A stretch of DNA of 64,000 bases from Nocardiopsis sp. CNR-923 (GCF_001942255.1 NZ_MKKC01000076.1:124001-188000); one strand, 5' to 3'; shown: positions 46,019 through 58,209, numbered from the stretch's first letter. The notes: generated by a model not told the origin, from the letters alone. A program made the numbers and translations.

Positions 46019-46735
46019 TCACGGCCCGGCTCCGGGCGAACCGCCGTCCCACCAGCCGCGCTCGGCCAGCACCACGGCGCCCACCACCGGAACACCCGCG
46101 TCACGCAGCGCGCGTGCGGCCTCGGCGACCGTCGCCCCGGTGGTCAGCACGTCGTCCACCACCACCGCCCGAAGACCCGACCGCACGGGACCGCCCACCG
46201 CACCGGGATCCGCCACGAAGGCTCCGCGCCGGTTGGTCAGTCGTTCGTCGCGGCCCAGCCCGACCTGTGGTCTGGCCCGCCGCCGGTACCGAAGGAGCCG
46301 AGCCACGCGTCCCGCTCCGGCGGAACGCTCCAGGCACACCGCCGCCAGTCGGTCGACCGGACGGGAGCGACGCCACGGCGGCCCCCGCCCGGGCACCGGC
46401 ACGAGCAGGGTGTCCGGTCCGGACCACCCGGTCACCGCGTACACCGCGGCCAGACGAGCGCCGAGCGGAGCGGCCAGTGCGTCGGCACCGCCCTCCTTGA
46501 AGGCGAGCAGGACCCGGCGGTCGACCCCGGAGTAGGGTCCCGCCGCCCAGACGGGAGGGCATCCCGGCCGCGGGGCGCACTGCCGGGGCCGCCGTTCCAG
46601 GAGCCTCAGGCAGTCACCGCACAGCGGTCCGGGAGCGACCGAGCAAGCCGCGCAGGGTTGGGGCAGGAGCAGGTCCAGCAGCACCGAGAACAGGCGCTCC
46701 AGTACGCGCCGAGTCCGGCGGATCGCATCGTTCAC
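46019..46735 (-). CDS. ComF-family phosphoribosyltransferase-like protein
   Basis: A 238-residue protein. The N-terminus has a zinc-type CAAC...CGDC pair (residues about 25-42), then VPVPGRG and the PRPP-binding loop VVVDDVLTTGATVAEAA near the C-terminus, the hallmark of ComF/GntX proteins. In competent bacteria ComFC aids uptake of DNA; its role in actinomycetes is unclear. GTG 46735 was chosen as start because the upstream sequence is Arg-rich and unlike the family; the ribosome site is weak. The gene keeps its usual place between lpqB and hpf. Confidence 0.85.
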   Translation of the reverse strand: MNDAIRRTRRVLERLFSVLLDLLLPQPCAACSVAPGPLCGDCLRLLERRPRQCAPRPGCPPVWAAGPYSGVDRRVLLAFKEGGADALAAPLGARLAAVYAVTGWSGPDTLLVPVPGRGPPWRRSRPVDRLAAVCLERSAGAGRVARLLRYRRRARPQVGLGRDERLTNRRGAFVADPGAVGGPVRSGLRAVVVDDVLTTGATVAEAARALRDAGVPVVGAVVLAERGWWDGGSPGAGP

Positions 46736-47040
46736 GCGACCAGGATCCGCTGGCGGCCCGCCGGGCCGCCAGCGGCGGTTCTGTATCTGTGGACAACCGG
46801 ACCCGCACCGCGGACGCGCCGCGGTCGCCAGCCGGCCGACGCGAGCGTCCGGGGCCGTGGGGCGCCGCACCCGCACAGCGCAGCCGCCTCGGGCGCCGCG
46901 GTCGGGACCGCTCAAGCGCGAACCCGGTCGCGCTGATCGCCGCGAACCGCGCCGGGGCCGCGCGAGCGCGGACCGGGGCCGCCATGCCGGGCGGCCCCAG
47001 CTCCCGCCGACGCGCATCCGCGGCGCCCCGGCCGTCCCGG
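46736..47040. other. 305-bp intergenic region between lpqB and the comF-like gene
   Basis: I see no gene, hairpin or repeat here that I would support. A promoter for the comF-like gene probably lies in it. Confidence 0.4.
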
Positions 47041-48929
47041 TCAGCCGGGGTAGTTCGGCGAGACTCCCTCCACCACGCTCTGCCAGTTCAGGCGGTCATT
47101 GGAGAGGTACACGTTGCCGTCCTCGGACCCCGCGATCAGCGGCTGCCCCGGAGCGCCCGACACGCTCGTGATCCCCGAGGGGGGAGCCCCGGCGCTCGTG
47201 GCGGGCGTGCCCCCGTCCAGCGCGACCAGGAAGGCCTGGCGGGTGCCGCCCTCGCGACTGCCCAACACGACCAGCTGGTCCCCGGAGCGCCAGGCGACGT
47301 CCGTGACGTCGGCGAGCTCTCCGGCCAGGGTGACGAAGTCCCCGACGGACACCCGTCCGTCACCGTCCACCGCCACCCGGCCCACCTCCAGCGACCGCTG
47401 GCCGTCGACCTCGGTCACGACCGCGGCGCGGGCCCCGTCCCGGGAGATGCGCAAGTCCGCCACCGCGCGGTCGTCCAGCTCCGAGATGTCGACCCCGACC
47501 ACCTCGTCGCCGTCGCGCAGCGTCCACAGGGCCGTCGCGCCCGGCTCGGCCGGTGTGTCGGAGCTCAGGCCCTCCGACGCGTTCCCGCCCTCGGAGTCGC
47601 CCGCCGCGTCGCCCCCGTCGTCCTCGGACTCGTCGCTCCCGGCGGGCCCCTCGGTCTCCTCGACCACCCACAGGTGGCCGTCCACGTCCCACGACAGGTC
47701 GGTGAAGACCCCGTCCGACAGGACCTCCCGATACTCCGCGCCCGCGCTGGCGAAACTGGTCACGACCTCGCCCCCGCCCACGGTGATACCCGCGACGGTG
47801 CCCTCCCGCATCGAGACGGCGTAGCGCTCCAGCGGCACGTCGCCCGCGCCCAGCGGGCCGGGCACCCGCTCGGCGTCGGAGAACGCCTCAGCGCCGAGTT
47901 CGGCCGCCGACCACAGCTGCCTCTCCTGCATGTAGTAGGCGCGCAGCCCGGCCGCGGCAGCGCCGGGGCCCACCTCGGCCCAGTGGTCGCTGCCCGGTCG
48001 GGGAAGCTCGGCGCTCTCCCCCTCCGCCTGCTGGAAGGCGACCTCGGAGTCGTTCACCACCAGCATGAACTCCTGCACCTCGGGCAGTTGGCGCAGCGTC
48101 CAGGCGATCTGGGCGCCCATGCGGTACTCGTCCACCCGGCCCACTCCGTCGATGCGGATCACGGCGCGCTCCTCGTCGACCCGCACGGTGGTGCTCTCCG
48201 GCAGGGTCGAGTCGACCGCGGGCGCAACCAGTCGGTGGGGCCGGCGACGAGGTGGTCCAGCAGACGTTCGGCCAGGTCCGACTCGTCGGCGCTCACGGAG
48301 AGGTACACGGGGTCCGGCACCAGGGCGGACCGCTCGCGGTTGTAGTAGTAGAGGTTGAACGGTCGGTGCGTGCGCTCCACGTCGAGCTGGCTCAGGACCA
48401 GCTCCTCGGTCAGTTCGCTCACCCGCCACTCGCCCTCGGGGTCGCCGCCCTCCCTGACCAGTGTGAAGGGCAGGTCCAGGAGGGTGCCGGACTCACTCGG
48501 GACGTATTTGCCGGACGCGTCGATCGTGGCCACCAGGGAGGTGCGCATCCGCACGCTGGCGGTCAGTCCGTCGGCGCTGATCTCCGACGAGAGGTCCACC
48601 GTCTCGGTGTCGGAGTACACCTGGACGGTGTCGCCCGGGGACCACTGCTGGCCGGTCTCCTCGGTCATGTAGCTGCGGGCCGCGTCGTGGTCCTCCTCGA
48701 AGCTGCCCATGTCCCTGAGGAATCCCCGCACGAGGGCCTCCGGGCCCATGCCCTGCTGCGGTCCGGCCGGAAGCAGCCGCACGTACACCCCGCTGTCCCC
48801 CGAGGCGCCCCCGCCGTCGCCGGGAACGACGGGCCCGGTCACGGGCACGGTGGCGCAGGCCACGAGCGACACGCACGTCAGCGCCGCCGCGGCGGATGCT
48901 CCCGCGCCCCGTCGGATCCGATCCCTCAC
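47041..48929 (-). CDS. lpqB: Lipoprotein LpqB, frame broken near 48230
   Basis: About 629 residues after one base is added. A lipoprotein signal (LTCVSLVAC) is followed by a GerMN-like domain (about 45-300) and a C-terminal beta-propeller-like domain (LWTLRDGDEVVGVDISEL to NYPG). LpqB interacts with the extracellular sensor part of MtrB and modulates MtrA phosphorylation in mycobacteria. The frame break lies at AGPTDWL/APAVDSTLPES. The GTG start overlaps the mtrB stop (GTGA), so all three genes are coupled. Confidence 0.93.
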
Positions 48930-50724
48930 GTGTCCTCCCCACCCGGGTCGGCGAGCTCGTCGTCGTGGTCGGAGCGGTCGGACCGCTCGTTCGCGCCCCC
49001 GTTGTCCCTGTCCCCGTAGGCGGCGAAGTTGCGGCCGAGGGCGATCTCCGGAGGAACCAGGGGAAGCGGGGAGCCGCGCAGTTCGGCCCCCGACCTGCGC
49101 GGAAGGGAGAGCCGGAACTGTGATCCCTGCCCCGGCATGCCCCAGGCCTGGAGCCAACCGCCGTGCAGCTGCGCGTCCTCCTTGGCGATGGCCAGACCGA
49201 GTCCGGTGCCGCCGGTGGTGCGCACGCGCGCCGGGTCGGCCCGCCAGAAGCGGTCGAAGCACAGGTGCTCCTCCCCCTCCTTGAGCCCGACCCCGAAGTC
49301 GCGGACGGCCACCGCCACCGAGTCGCGGTCGCCCGCCGCCGCGACGACGACGTCACGGCCCTCGCTGTGCTCGATGGCGTTGACGATGAGGTTGCGCAGG
49401 ATCCGGTTGATCCGCCGGGTGTCGAACTCGGCCACGCAGGGTTCGGCGGGCAGCCGCAGGACCACCTTGATCCCACGGCGCTCGGCGATCTGCTCGGCGT
49501 CGCCGACTGCCTTCATCACGGCGTCGCGGATGTCCGCCGACTCGGTGCCGAGGGTGGCGCGCCCGCGTCGTGGCGGCTGATCTCCAGCAGGTCGCCCAAC
49601 AGCTCCTCGAACCGCTCCACCTGGCTCTGGAGCAGCTCGACCGACCGCCGTTGCGTGGGTTCGAACTCCTCGCGGTCGTCGAACAACAGGTCGCCCGCCA
49701 TCTTGATGGTGGTCAGCGGGGTGCGCAGTTCGTGGGAGACGTCGGAGACGAACTGGCGCTGGAGCTTGGACAGCTCCTCCAGCTCCTGGATCTTCTCCTG
49801 GAGGGTGCCCGCCATGTCGTTGAACGAGACCGCCAGCCGTGCGAGATCGTCCTCGCCCTGCACGGTCATGCGTTCGGCGAGGTCGCCCGCGGCGAGCCGC
49901 TCAGCCGAGCGCGCCGCGGACCGGACCGGGCTGACCACCTGGCGGGTGATGACGAAGGCGATCAGGCCCAGGAGCACCACCAACAGCCCGCCGACGAGCG
50001 CGACGGTGCGTTGGACCAGGTCGAGGATCTCCTGCTCGTGCTGGAGCGGGAAGACGTAGTAGAGCTCGTAGGCGTAGGTCAGCTGGGCGCCGACCACGAG
50101 GGCGGGCTCGGTGGTTCCGTCCCGTTCGATGCTCGTGTACGTGTGGTACTGCTGCTCGGTGGACTCGGACCGCCGGACCTCGTTGACGAGCCGCTCGGGG
50201 ACGCTCTCCTCCAGCCGCTGGGGGGAGCTGTTCTCGTCGGTCGCCCACCCGTTCTCACCGTTGACCGACGGTCGGATCACGACACCGTACAGCCCGGTGT
50301 CCCCACTGCGGCTGTGCAGTTCGCTCGTGATGTTGTACAGGAGCCGGTTGCGGTCCCCGACCTCGTTCTCCCGGAGTTCGGTGAGCGCGAGGTTGAGCCC
50401 CGCCCGGTGGTCGTTGACGGCGGTGGAGATCTTGGCCTCCAGGAGGCCGCCGCGCACCTGGCTGACCAGGACGTAGCCCAACCCCACCATCACGACGAGG
50501 GACAGCACCAGGGTCGTGGAGATCACCCGCAGGTGCAGGGAGCGGCGCCAGTTGGTCTGAACACCGCGCACCAACGCTCGGGCGGCCCGCTGGGCGAAGG
50601 CGTAGGTCCTGGTCAGGCTGCTTCCCGGATCGCCTGACTCGCCCGCGGGCGTTCCCGTGGCCGGGGCGGCCCGGCCCTCCCCGGGGTCGGCCCCCCGGTC
50701 GTCCTCGGGTACGGCTGGCGTCAT
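48926..50724 (-). CDS. mtrB: Sensor histidine kinase MtrB, frame broken near 49560
   Basis: About 599 residues after one base is added. Two membrane helices (about 68-90 and 235-257) flank an extracellular sensor; HAMP, then the HisKA motif FVSDVSHELRTPLT with the phosphorylated His, and the ATPase domain with N-box NLIVNAIEHS, G1 DFGVGLKEGE and G2 GGTGLGLAIAKE. An acidic, low-complexity tail ends the protein. The frames join at DAGA/ATLGTESADIR, where one G in GCGCGCC is missing. Partner of MtrA, encoded 17 bases upstream. Controls cell-wall hydrolase and division genes in actinobacteria. Confidence 0.95.
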
Positions 50725-50741
50725 GTGCGGGTGGGCGCGGA

Positions 50742-51419
50742 TCAGGCGGTACCGGCCTTGTAACCGACACCGCGGACGGTCACGACGACCTCGGGGTGCT
50801 CGGGGTCCTTCTCGATCTTGGCCCGCAGCCGCTGCACGTGGACGTTGACCAGACGGGTGTCGGCGGCGTGGCGGTACCCCCAGACCTGTTCGAGCAGGAC
50901 CTCGCGGGTGAACACCTGGCGCGGCTTGCGGGCCAGGGCGACCAGCAGGTCGAACTCCAGCGGGGTCAGGCTGATCTGCTCCCCGTCGCGGCGCACGGCG
51001 TGCCCGGCGACGTCGATGGTGATGTCCCCGATCTGGAGGACCTCGGGAGCGGGTTCCTCGGTGCGGCGCAGACGCACGCGCACGCGGGCCACCAGCTCCT
51101 TGGGCTTGAAGGGCTTGACGATGTAGTCGTCAGCGCCGGACTCCAGGCCGAGGACGACGTCGATGGTGTCGCTCTTGGCGGTGAGCATCACGATCGGGAC
51201 GCCGGACTCGGCGCGGATCTGACGGCAGACGTCGATGCCGTCGGCGCCGGGCAGCATCAGGTCAAGGAGCACCAGGTCGGGTTTGGTCTCGCGGAAGGCC
51301 TCCAGGGCCTTGTCCCCGTCGTGGACGAACGACGGCTCGAAGCCCTCTCCCCGCAGCACGATGCCGAGCATCTCGGCGAGGGCGAGGTCGTCGTCGACGA
51401 CCAGTACACGTCCCTTCAT
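50742..51419 (-). CDS. mtrA: Response regulator MtrA
   Basis: A 225-residue OmpR-type regulator. Receiver residues are intact (acidic pocket DDD at 9-11, phosphorylated Asp53 in LLDLMLP, Lys102 in VKPFKP), as is the winged HTH (LTPLEFDLLVALARKPRQVFTREVLLEQVWGY, then VNVHVQRLRAKIE). Near-identical proteins are found in all actinobacteria. In Streptomyces it represses development and nitrogen genes through GTAAC-type repeats. It begins the mtrA-mtrB-lpqB operon; its promoter must lie in the 430 bases upstream. Confidence 0.97.
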   Translation of the reverse strand: MKGRVLVVDDDLALAEMLGIVLRGEGFEPSFVHDGDKALEAFRETKPDLVLLDLMLPGADGIDVCRQIRAESGVPIVMLTAKSDTIDVVLGLESGADDYIVKPFKPKELVARVRVRLRRTEEPAPEVLQIGDITIDVAGHAVRRDGEQISLTPLEFDLLVALARKPRQVFTREVLLEQVWGYRHAADTRLVNVHVQRLRAKIEKDPEHPEVVVTVRGVGYKAGTA

Positions 51420-51850
51420 AGGTGCGTCCGGCGCCGGGCGCGGGCGCCCCTGGCGGGCGGAACCTCGCGGCGCCTACTCCTCTCTCCTGGAACATCTTGA
51501 GCGTCGGATGTGGGCGGTGCCCGGGTTCCCCTGTGCGCGGGGAACCGCAGTCGTCCCCCAACTTTGCCACCTTCGGACCACGTTGGAAGAGCTGTCGACG
51601 TTATCTGGCCCTGCGGGCCGGTTTCGGCCACCGGCGGCGGCGACCCGGTTGAGCTGCACCGGGAGCGGTCACCGTTGAACCGGTTGATAACAGAAAGCAT
51701 ACAAAAGGAATGAAGTGCCTAGGTTGCGTGGGTCACGGCCACGGTGCCGCCTAAGTGCGGTGCGACTGGCCGGTAGGTTGGGGAGGAAGCGCGATCCACC
51801 AGGGATTTCGTTCACGCAGCGTAGCCGAAAGTCACGGAGGGCTGGGCCAG
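51420..51850. other. 431-bp divergent region between mtrA and the 51851 gene
   Basis: No gene is supported. On the plus strand TTGAAC (51675-51680), 17 bases, then CATACA (51698-51703) in a locally AT-rich stretch is a possible promoter for the 51851 gene. GTTGATAAC in the same stretch is a weak MtrA-like element. Confidence 0.35.
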
Positions 51851-53292
51851 ATGAGCCAGGAGGACGACCACCGCGACTCTCCGGGAACCGCCCCGGAAGG
51901 TTCGGAGCCCCGACGTCCCTCCGCTTCCGGAACCCCCGAGTCGGACGGCGGCTGGTCCGCCCCCGGACGGGGTCCGGCGTCGGGCGCGAAGGGCGGGGCC
52001 GCCCCGGCGCCGGGCCCCGAACCCGCCCGGGGGTACGCGGCGCCCCGGTTCGCGCCACCCGGAACGGCTCCCGGATACGGGCAGCCCGAAACGCGTCCGG
52101 GTACGAGCACGCGGGCGGCGCACCCGGGTACCCGCCCCCCGCCTACCCGCCACCGGGTTACCCGCCACCGGGTTACGCGGCGCCGGGTTACGCGCCGCCG
52201 GGCTACGCGGCACCCGGCCACGCCCATCCGCCCGCGGGCCACGGGTACCAGCACCCCGCGACGGGTCGTCCGGCCGCGCCCAAGCCCGGTGTCGTGCCAC
52301 TGCGCCCGATGACCGTCGGCGACCTGTTCAACGGCTCGTTCGCCCTCATCCGGAACAACCCGAGGACCACCGTGGGCCTGGCGATGATCGTCGTCGCGGT
52401 CACGAGCGTCGTCAGCGCCATCGGCTTCGGCGGGACCATGGCCGACTACGGGGTCTTCGTCGACCAGGCGTTCAACGATCCGACTTCCATCGATCCCGAC
52501 AACCCGATGCCGGTGTCGGTCTGGTCGCTGGTGGCCAGCTACTCCGGGGCGCTCCTGTCCCAGGCCGGGATCATCCTGGTCACCGGACTGCTGACGGCGG
52601 TCGTCGGACTCGCCGTCCTGGGCCGCACGCTCACACCCGGCCAGGCGTGGGCCGCCGTCCGCGACCGGATGTGGGCGGTTGTGCGGCTGGCCCTGACGCA
52701 GCTCTTCATCTTCCTCGGACTGACGCTCGCCGCGGTCGCGGTCACGGTCGTCGGCGTTCTCGTCGGCGTCGCCGTCCTGGCCTCCGGGCCGGCCGGTCTG
52801 GGCATCGTCATCCTCGTCCTCGGTGTGGCGGCCGGGCTCGCGGCGTTCGCGGTGTTCGTGTGGATCGCCGTGCGCATCCTGTTCGCCATGCCGGTCGTCG
52901 TCCTGGAACGGGTGGGCGTGTTCGCCGCCCTGGCCCGGTCCTGGAACCTGACCAGGGGCAGCTGGTGGCGGGTCTTCGGCGTCATCCTGCTGACGACGCT
53001 CCTCGTCCAGGTCATCGGCGGAATACTCACCGCGCCGTTCAGCGGCACGGCGGTCGTGCTGGTGATCGCCTTCCCGATGGAGGCGTGGATGCCCGTCGTC
53101 TCGGGCGCGATCGTCTACGTCGGCACCGTCGTCATCAGCGCGATCACCACCCCGTTCACCGTGGGCGTGACCACTCTGCTCTACATCGACCTGCGCATGC
53201 GGCGCGAGGGCCTCGACCTGCGGCTGCACGAGGTCGCCCGGGCGGGCCGCGAGGCGGGCCCGGAGATCTACCTTCCGGAGTGGCGCGCGTGA
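51851..53292 (+). CDS. Membrane protein with PGY-repeat N-terminus (GPDPase-membrane-domain type), frame broken near 52095
   Basis: About 480 residues after one base is added. The first 150 residues are disordered, Pro/Gly/Tyr-rich, with about six PPGYxxPGY-like units; the rest is a hydrophobic domain with six or so helices beginning LRPMTVGDLFNGSFALIRNNP and containing ARSWNLTRGSWWRVFGVILL, features of the glycerophosphoryl diester phosphodiesterase membrane domain group. It lacks any phosphodiesterase domain. ATG at 51851 follows GGAGGGCTGGGCCAG. Its stop overlaps the next start (GTGA), so it leads a five-gene operon to DUF58. Role unknown; the tail could bind proteins by phase-separating interaction, which is speculation. 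Confidence 0.8.
52126..52221 (+). repeat. 15-bp in-frame tandem repeat (Pro-Gly-Tyr)
   Basis: About six degenerate copies of a 15-base unit coding GYPPP/GYAAP-type pentapeptides inside the gene at 51851. Such arrays vary in copy number by slippage. Confidence 0.8.
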
Positions 53293-53918
53293 CTGCGACG
53301 GGCGTCGCGGAGGTGACCCGCGAGGAGGGTCGCAGACGCGCGGTCGAGGAGCTGTCCGACCCCCTCTACGGCGAACGGACGCCCTCACTCCTCGACCGGA
53401 TCCGCGAGTGGGTCTTCGACCTCCTCGCCGGGCTGATCGAGGCCGGCTCCGGTGTCGTCGGCGGCTGGGCCGTGCTCGGCCCCCTCCTGGCGGTGCTCGC
53501 GGTCCTGCTGGTGTGGTTGGTCGTCTACCTCCGTCCGTCGTCGGGCCGCCGCCGCGGCGCGGCCGTCCACGCGGAGGCTCCGCTGTCCGTGGCCGACCAC
53601 CGGGCCGCCGCCGAGCGGCACGAGGCCGCCGAGGAGTACGCCGCGGCCGTCACCGAGCGGTTGCGCGCCATCAGCGTCGCGCTGGAGGAGCGCGCCGTGC
53701 TCACGCCCCGCCTCGGGCGCACCGCCACCGAACTGGCCCAGGAGGCCTCGGTCGTGCTGCCGGGCGAGGCGGGCGGCCTGTCCGAGGGCGCCCGGATCTT
53801 CAACGACGTGGCCTACGGCGACCGTCCGGCCACCGCCGAGTCCGCCCGAATCCTGCGCGAACTGGACCTACGGCTGGAGTCCGCCCGCCCGGTGGCGGCC
53901 CAGGAGGAGGCCCGGTGA
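53289..53918 (+). CDS. DUF4129-domain membrane protein
   Basis: A 209-residue protein with one central helix (VVGGWAVLGPLLAVLAVLLVWLVVYL) preceded by DPLYGERTPSLLDRIREWV and followed by a cytosolic helical DUF4129 region (AEEYAAAVTERLRAISVALEERAVL to ARILRELDLRLE). This domain often ends transglutaminase-like proteins; here it stands alone. GTG overlaps the previous stop and the next start overlaps its own, as part of a coupled set with DUF4350, MoxR and DUF58 genes. Confidence 0.85.
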   Translation: MTATGVAEVTREEGRRRAVEELSDPLYGERTPSLLDRIREWVFDLLAGLIEAGSGVVGGWAVLGPLLAVLAVLLVWLVVYLRPSSGRRRGAAVHAEAPLSVADHRAAAERHEAAEEYAAAVTERLRAISVALEERAVLTPRLGRTATELAQEASVVLPGEAGGLSEGARIFNDVAYGDRPATAESARILRELDLRLESARPVAAQEEAR

Positions 53919-55105
53919 CCCCGCCCGCGCCCACCGCCCCGCCGCCCGTTCCGGAGGCCTTCGAGCCGGCCGGCGGCCCCATCGCCCGCACCTGGCGCGC
54001 GATCCGCGCACCCCTCGTCCTGTTCACCGCGCTCGCCGTGGTGGCGGTCCTGCTCTCGCTCGGAGCCGAGCGCTTCCCGGAGGGCGTCCTGGAGCCCGAG
54101 AGCGTCTCGCCCGACGGGACGCGGGCCCTGGTCCGACTGTTGGAGCAGGACGGCGACGTCGACGTCGCGCGGTCGTCGGCCGAGGCCCGGCAAGCCGTCG
54201 CCGATGCCGGGGAGGACACCGTCCTGCTCGTCTCGCTCGACCACCGGCTGCTGCCCGAAGAGCTGACGGATCTGGCCGAACTGGACGTCGACACGGTCCT
54301 GGTCCAGCCCTCCGTGCTCGCGCTGTCGGCGTTCGCGCCTGGACTCGACGTCACGGGTCGGATCGACACGGGCGACGCTCTGACGCCCGAGTGCGCCCTG
54401 CCCGCCGCCGTCGCCGCTGGCGAGGCCGGGGTCGGCGGAGAGTTGTACACCGCCGCCCCGGACTCCGCGGCCGTGGGCTGCTACCCGTCCGCGACGGGGG
54501 ACGCGCTGGTCCAAGTCACCGGGGACGGGTCGACGACCACCGTCCTCGGCACGGGCCACCCGCTGACGAACGCGGCGCTCTCCGCGCGCGGCAACGCGGC
54601 GCTGGCGCTCAACCTGTTGGGGGCGGACCAGGTCGTGTGGCTGCGCCCCGACCCGGCCCAGGTGGGCGGCGGCTCCTCGATGTGGGACCTGCTTCCGGCG
54701 GGGCTGAGGTGGTCCGTGCTGCCGCTCGTGGCGGCACTGGGACTACTCGCGCTGTGGCGCGGGCGCCGGATGGGCGCGCTCGTGCCCGAGGCACTGCCGG
54801 TCGCGGTGCGCGCGTCGGAGACCACCGAGGGCCATGCCGGGCTGTACCAGTCCCGCCGGGCGCGGGACCGGGCCGCCGACGCGCTGCGGCGGGGGTTCCG
54901 TGAACAGACGGCGCCCAAGCTCGGACTCGCCCCGGACGCCACCCCCGAGGCCGTCGTGGCCGCCGTGGCCGAGCGGACCGGCGACGACCACGCGCGGCTG
55001 CGGACCCTGGTCTACGGCGACCGGTCCGACCCGTTCACCGCCGACGACCGGTCCCTGGTCCGGCTCGCCGACGGGCTGGACGAGTGCTCCAGGAGACTGC
55101 GGTGA
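53915..55105 (+). CDS. DUF4350-domain membrane protein
   Basis: A 396-residue protein. A first helix (PLVLFTALAVVAVLLSLG) is followed by a Rossmann-like extracellular domain (PDGTRALVRLLEQDGDVDVAR to GHPLTNAALSARGNAALALNLL), a second helix (LRWSVLPLVAALGLLALW) and a cytosolic helical tail. This layout is that of the DUF4350 proteins encoded beside MoxR ATPases in actinobacteria. GTG 53915 overlaps the DUF4129 stop. Confidence 0.85.
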   Translation: MTPPAPTAPPPVPEAFEPAGGPIARTWRAIRAPLVLFTALAVVAVLLSLGAERFPEGVLEPESVSPDGTRALVRLLEQDGDVDVARSSAEARQAVADAGEDTVLLVSLDHRLLPEELTDLAELDVDTVLVQPSVLALSAFAPGLDVTGRIDTGDALTPECALPAAVAAGEAGVGGELYTAAPDSAAVGCYPSATGDALVQVTGDGSTTTVLGTGHPLTNAALSARGNAALALNLLGADQVVWLRPDPAQVGGGSSMWDLLPAGLRWSVLPLVAALGLLALWRGRRMGALVPEALPVAVRASETTEGHAGLYQSRRARDRAADALRRGFREQTAPKLGLAPDATPEAVVAAVAERTGDDHARLRTLVYGDRSDPFTADDRSLVRLADGLDECSRRLR

Positions 55106-55163
55106 CCCCGGCGGCCCGGGACCCGCGACTGACCACCGAGGTATCGAGAGAGGTAGACGGCAC

Positions 55164-56146
<983 letters not shown>

Positions 56147-56147
<1 letters not shown>

Positions 56148-57445
56148 TGGCGGTCACCGGGCGGGCGGTCCTCGCCGGGTTCCTCGCGGTGGCCGCCGTG
56201 GCGATCTCGGGGGCCGTGGGCGCGTGGGCGAGCGTGGTCGCGCTGGGCGTCCTGGTCGTGCTGGTCGCGGCGGACGTGCTGTTGGCCGCGAGCCCGAGGG
56301 CGCTGCGCCTGGCCCGGGAGGGGGACGTCACGCTGCGCCTGGGCGACTCGGCGACGTTGCACCTGACCCTGGCCAATCCGACCCGGCGCCCGCTGCGGGG
56401 GTGGGTGCGCGACGCCTGGCCGCCGAGCGCGGACGCGGGCCCGAGGGTTCCGGTGCAGGTGCCGGCGGGCGAGCGGCGCCGGATCACCACGACGCTGACA
56501 CCGACCCGCCGCGGCGACGCGCGGGCGGCCGGGGTGACGGTGCGCAGCATCGGACCGATGGGGCTGGCGGGGCGCCAGCGGACGCTGTCGGCGGAGTGGA
56601 CGGTGCGGACGCTGCCGCCGTTCCACAGCCGCCGCCACCTGCCCGGAAAGCTGTCGCGGCTGCGGGAGCTGGAGGGTCAGCACACGGCGATGGTGCGCGG
56701 GCAGGGCAGTGAGTTCGACTCGCTGCGCGACTACGTGCCCGGCGACGACGTGCGGTCGATCGACTGGCGGGCGACGGCGCGGGGCGACGGCGTGGTGGTG
56801 CGGACGTGGCGGCCGGAGCGCGACCGCCGGATCCTCATCGTGCTCGACACCGGGCGCACGTCGGCGGGTCGGGTCGGCGACACCCCCAGGCTGGACCACT
56901 CGATGGACGCGGCGCTGCTGCTCGCGGCGCTGGCGGGCAAGGCGGGCGACCGGGTGGACTTCCTGGCCTACGACCGGCGGACGCGGGCGCAGGTGCGCGC
57001 GTCGGGCAAGGGCAGCCAGGTGAGCCGGATCGTGGAGGCCATGGCCCCGCTGGAGGCGGAGCTGGTGGAGTCGGACCCGGCGGGGATGGTGTCGACCGTC
57101 CTGGGGACGCAGGGGAGGGCGCGGCGCCTGGTGGTGCTGCTGACCGACCTCAACGCGGCGGCGCTGGAGGAGGGGCTGCTGCCGAAGCTGCCCGCGCTGA
57201 CCTCGCGGCACATGGTGATGGTCGCGGCGGTCGCCGATCCGGCGGTGGGCGCGATGGCGGCCGAGCGCGCGAGCGCGGACGCGCTGTACCGGGCGGCCGC
57301 GGCGGAGCGGACGCTGAGCGAGCGGCGGCGGGTCACAGCGGAGCTGCGCAGGATGGGGGTGGAGGTCGTGGACGCCGACCCGGAGCACATCGCCCCGGCG
57401 CTCGCAGACGCCTACATCAACCTCAAGGCCCAGGGTCGGTTGTAG
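56147..57445 (+). CDS. DUF58 domain protein
   Basis: A 432-residue protein with two N-terminal helices and a cytosolic VWA-like region. The DUF58 hallmark GSEFDSLRDYVPGDDVRSIDW is present, followed by RPERDRRILIVLDTGRTSAG (MIDAS-like acidic loop). It works with the MoxR ATPase encoded just upstream. Its 3' end is overlapped by the antisense glycosyltransferase remnant. In related genomes I would expect SpoIIM to follow directly. Confidence 0.9.
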
Positions 57446-58208
57446 GGGCGGCGGTCGTGCCGGAACACGGTGGTCAGACGTCCGTTGGGGCCGCGAGAGC
57501 GGAGGTCCCGGACCGCCAGCGCCACGTCGAGCACGCCCTTGTTCCGGTCCTCGGCCCGGCAGAGCATGAGGAGGTCGAACTTCCCACCGCTCCAGGCGAA
57601 ACCGGGTGCCGAAGACGCGACGGTGACGCCCGGGATCGGTTCGTGGATGAGCGGATCAGCTCCGGAGCGCGCCTCCAGGATCAGCTTGCGGGCGTCACAC
57701 GCCAGCTCGGGGCCCACGGCAAGCACCAGGTCGGACCTGCTGAGGACTCGCCTGTGAATGCCCGTCACAACGCTGCCCAGTGCTTGTTGACCCAGCACCT
57801 TGCCCAGACCGGTCGCGTCCATGCGCAAAGCGTTGACGGCGATCGCCGAAGGGTAGAGGACGTCTCGCAGCAACACGGCCTCACGACCGGAGGCCCACCC
57901 GGATCCGATCACCGCGTCGAAGTAGTGGGGATCCGAGGGCAGACCCATGGCTTCAGGTTGTCCGCGCCGTGCACGTCCTTGAGTACGGTTCGGCGATCGT
58001 CCACCCCCAGGGGAAGTCCATCTCCGGCGAGTGCGACGACCTCCACGTTCCCGTAGGCACCGACGTCACCGACGGTCGATTGCACTACTTGCGCATGCTC
58101 GGCCAGCGCGGTCAACAGCATGCGGTTGAGTACGGCTCCTCCGTCATCGATGGCCGCGCTGTGGAGCACCGCAAGATAGCGCCCGGTACACCGATGAGCG
58201 ACGTTCAG
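57412..58208 (-). pseudogene. Truncated glycosyltransferase remnant
   Basis: About 265 residues remain of a GT4-like enzyme. The N-terminal part (RYLAVLHSAAIDDGGAVL near the start) is in one frame and GLPSDPHYFDAVIGSGWASG onward in another, joining near 57950. The Rossmann domain and the first strand of the donor domain (FDLLMLCRAEDRNKG) are present, but the EX7E-bearing C-terminal domain is missing; the frame runs into the 3' end of the convergent DUF58 gene. There is no ATG or GTG at the proper start; CTG 58208 directly before the DUF397 stop is the best guess. Loss of about 120 residues makes this a probable pseudogene, not only an indel. Confidence 0.6.
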
Positions 58209-58209
58209 C

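Noticed and set aside
52126..52221. CRISPR-like repeat array
   Set aside because: Repeats are contiguous, in frame and coding, without spacers.
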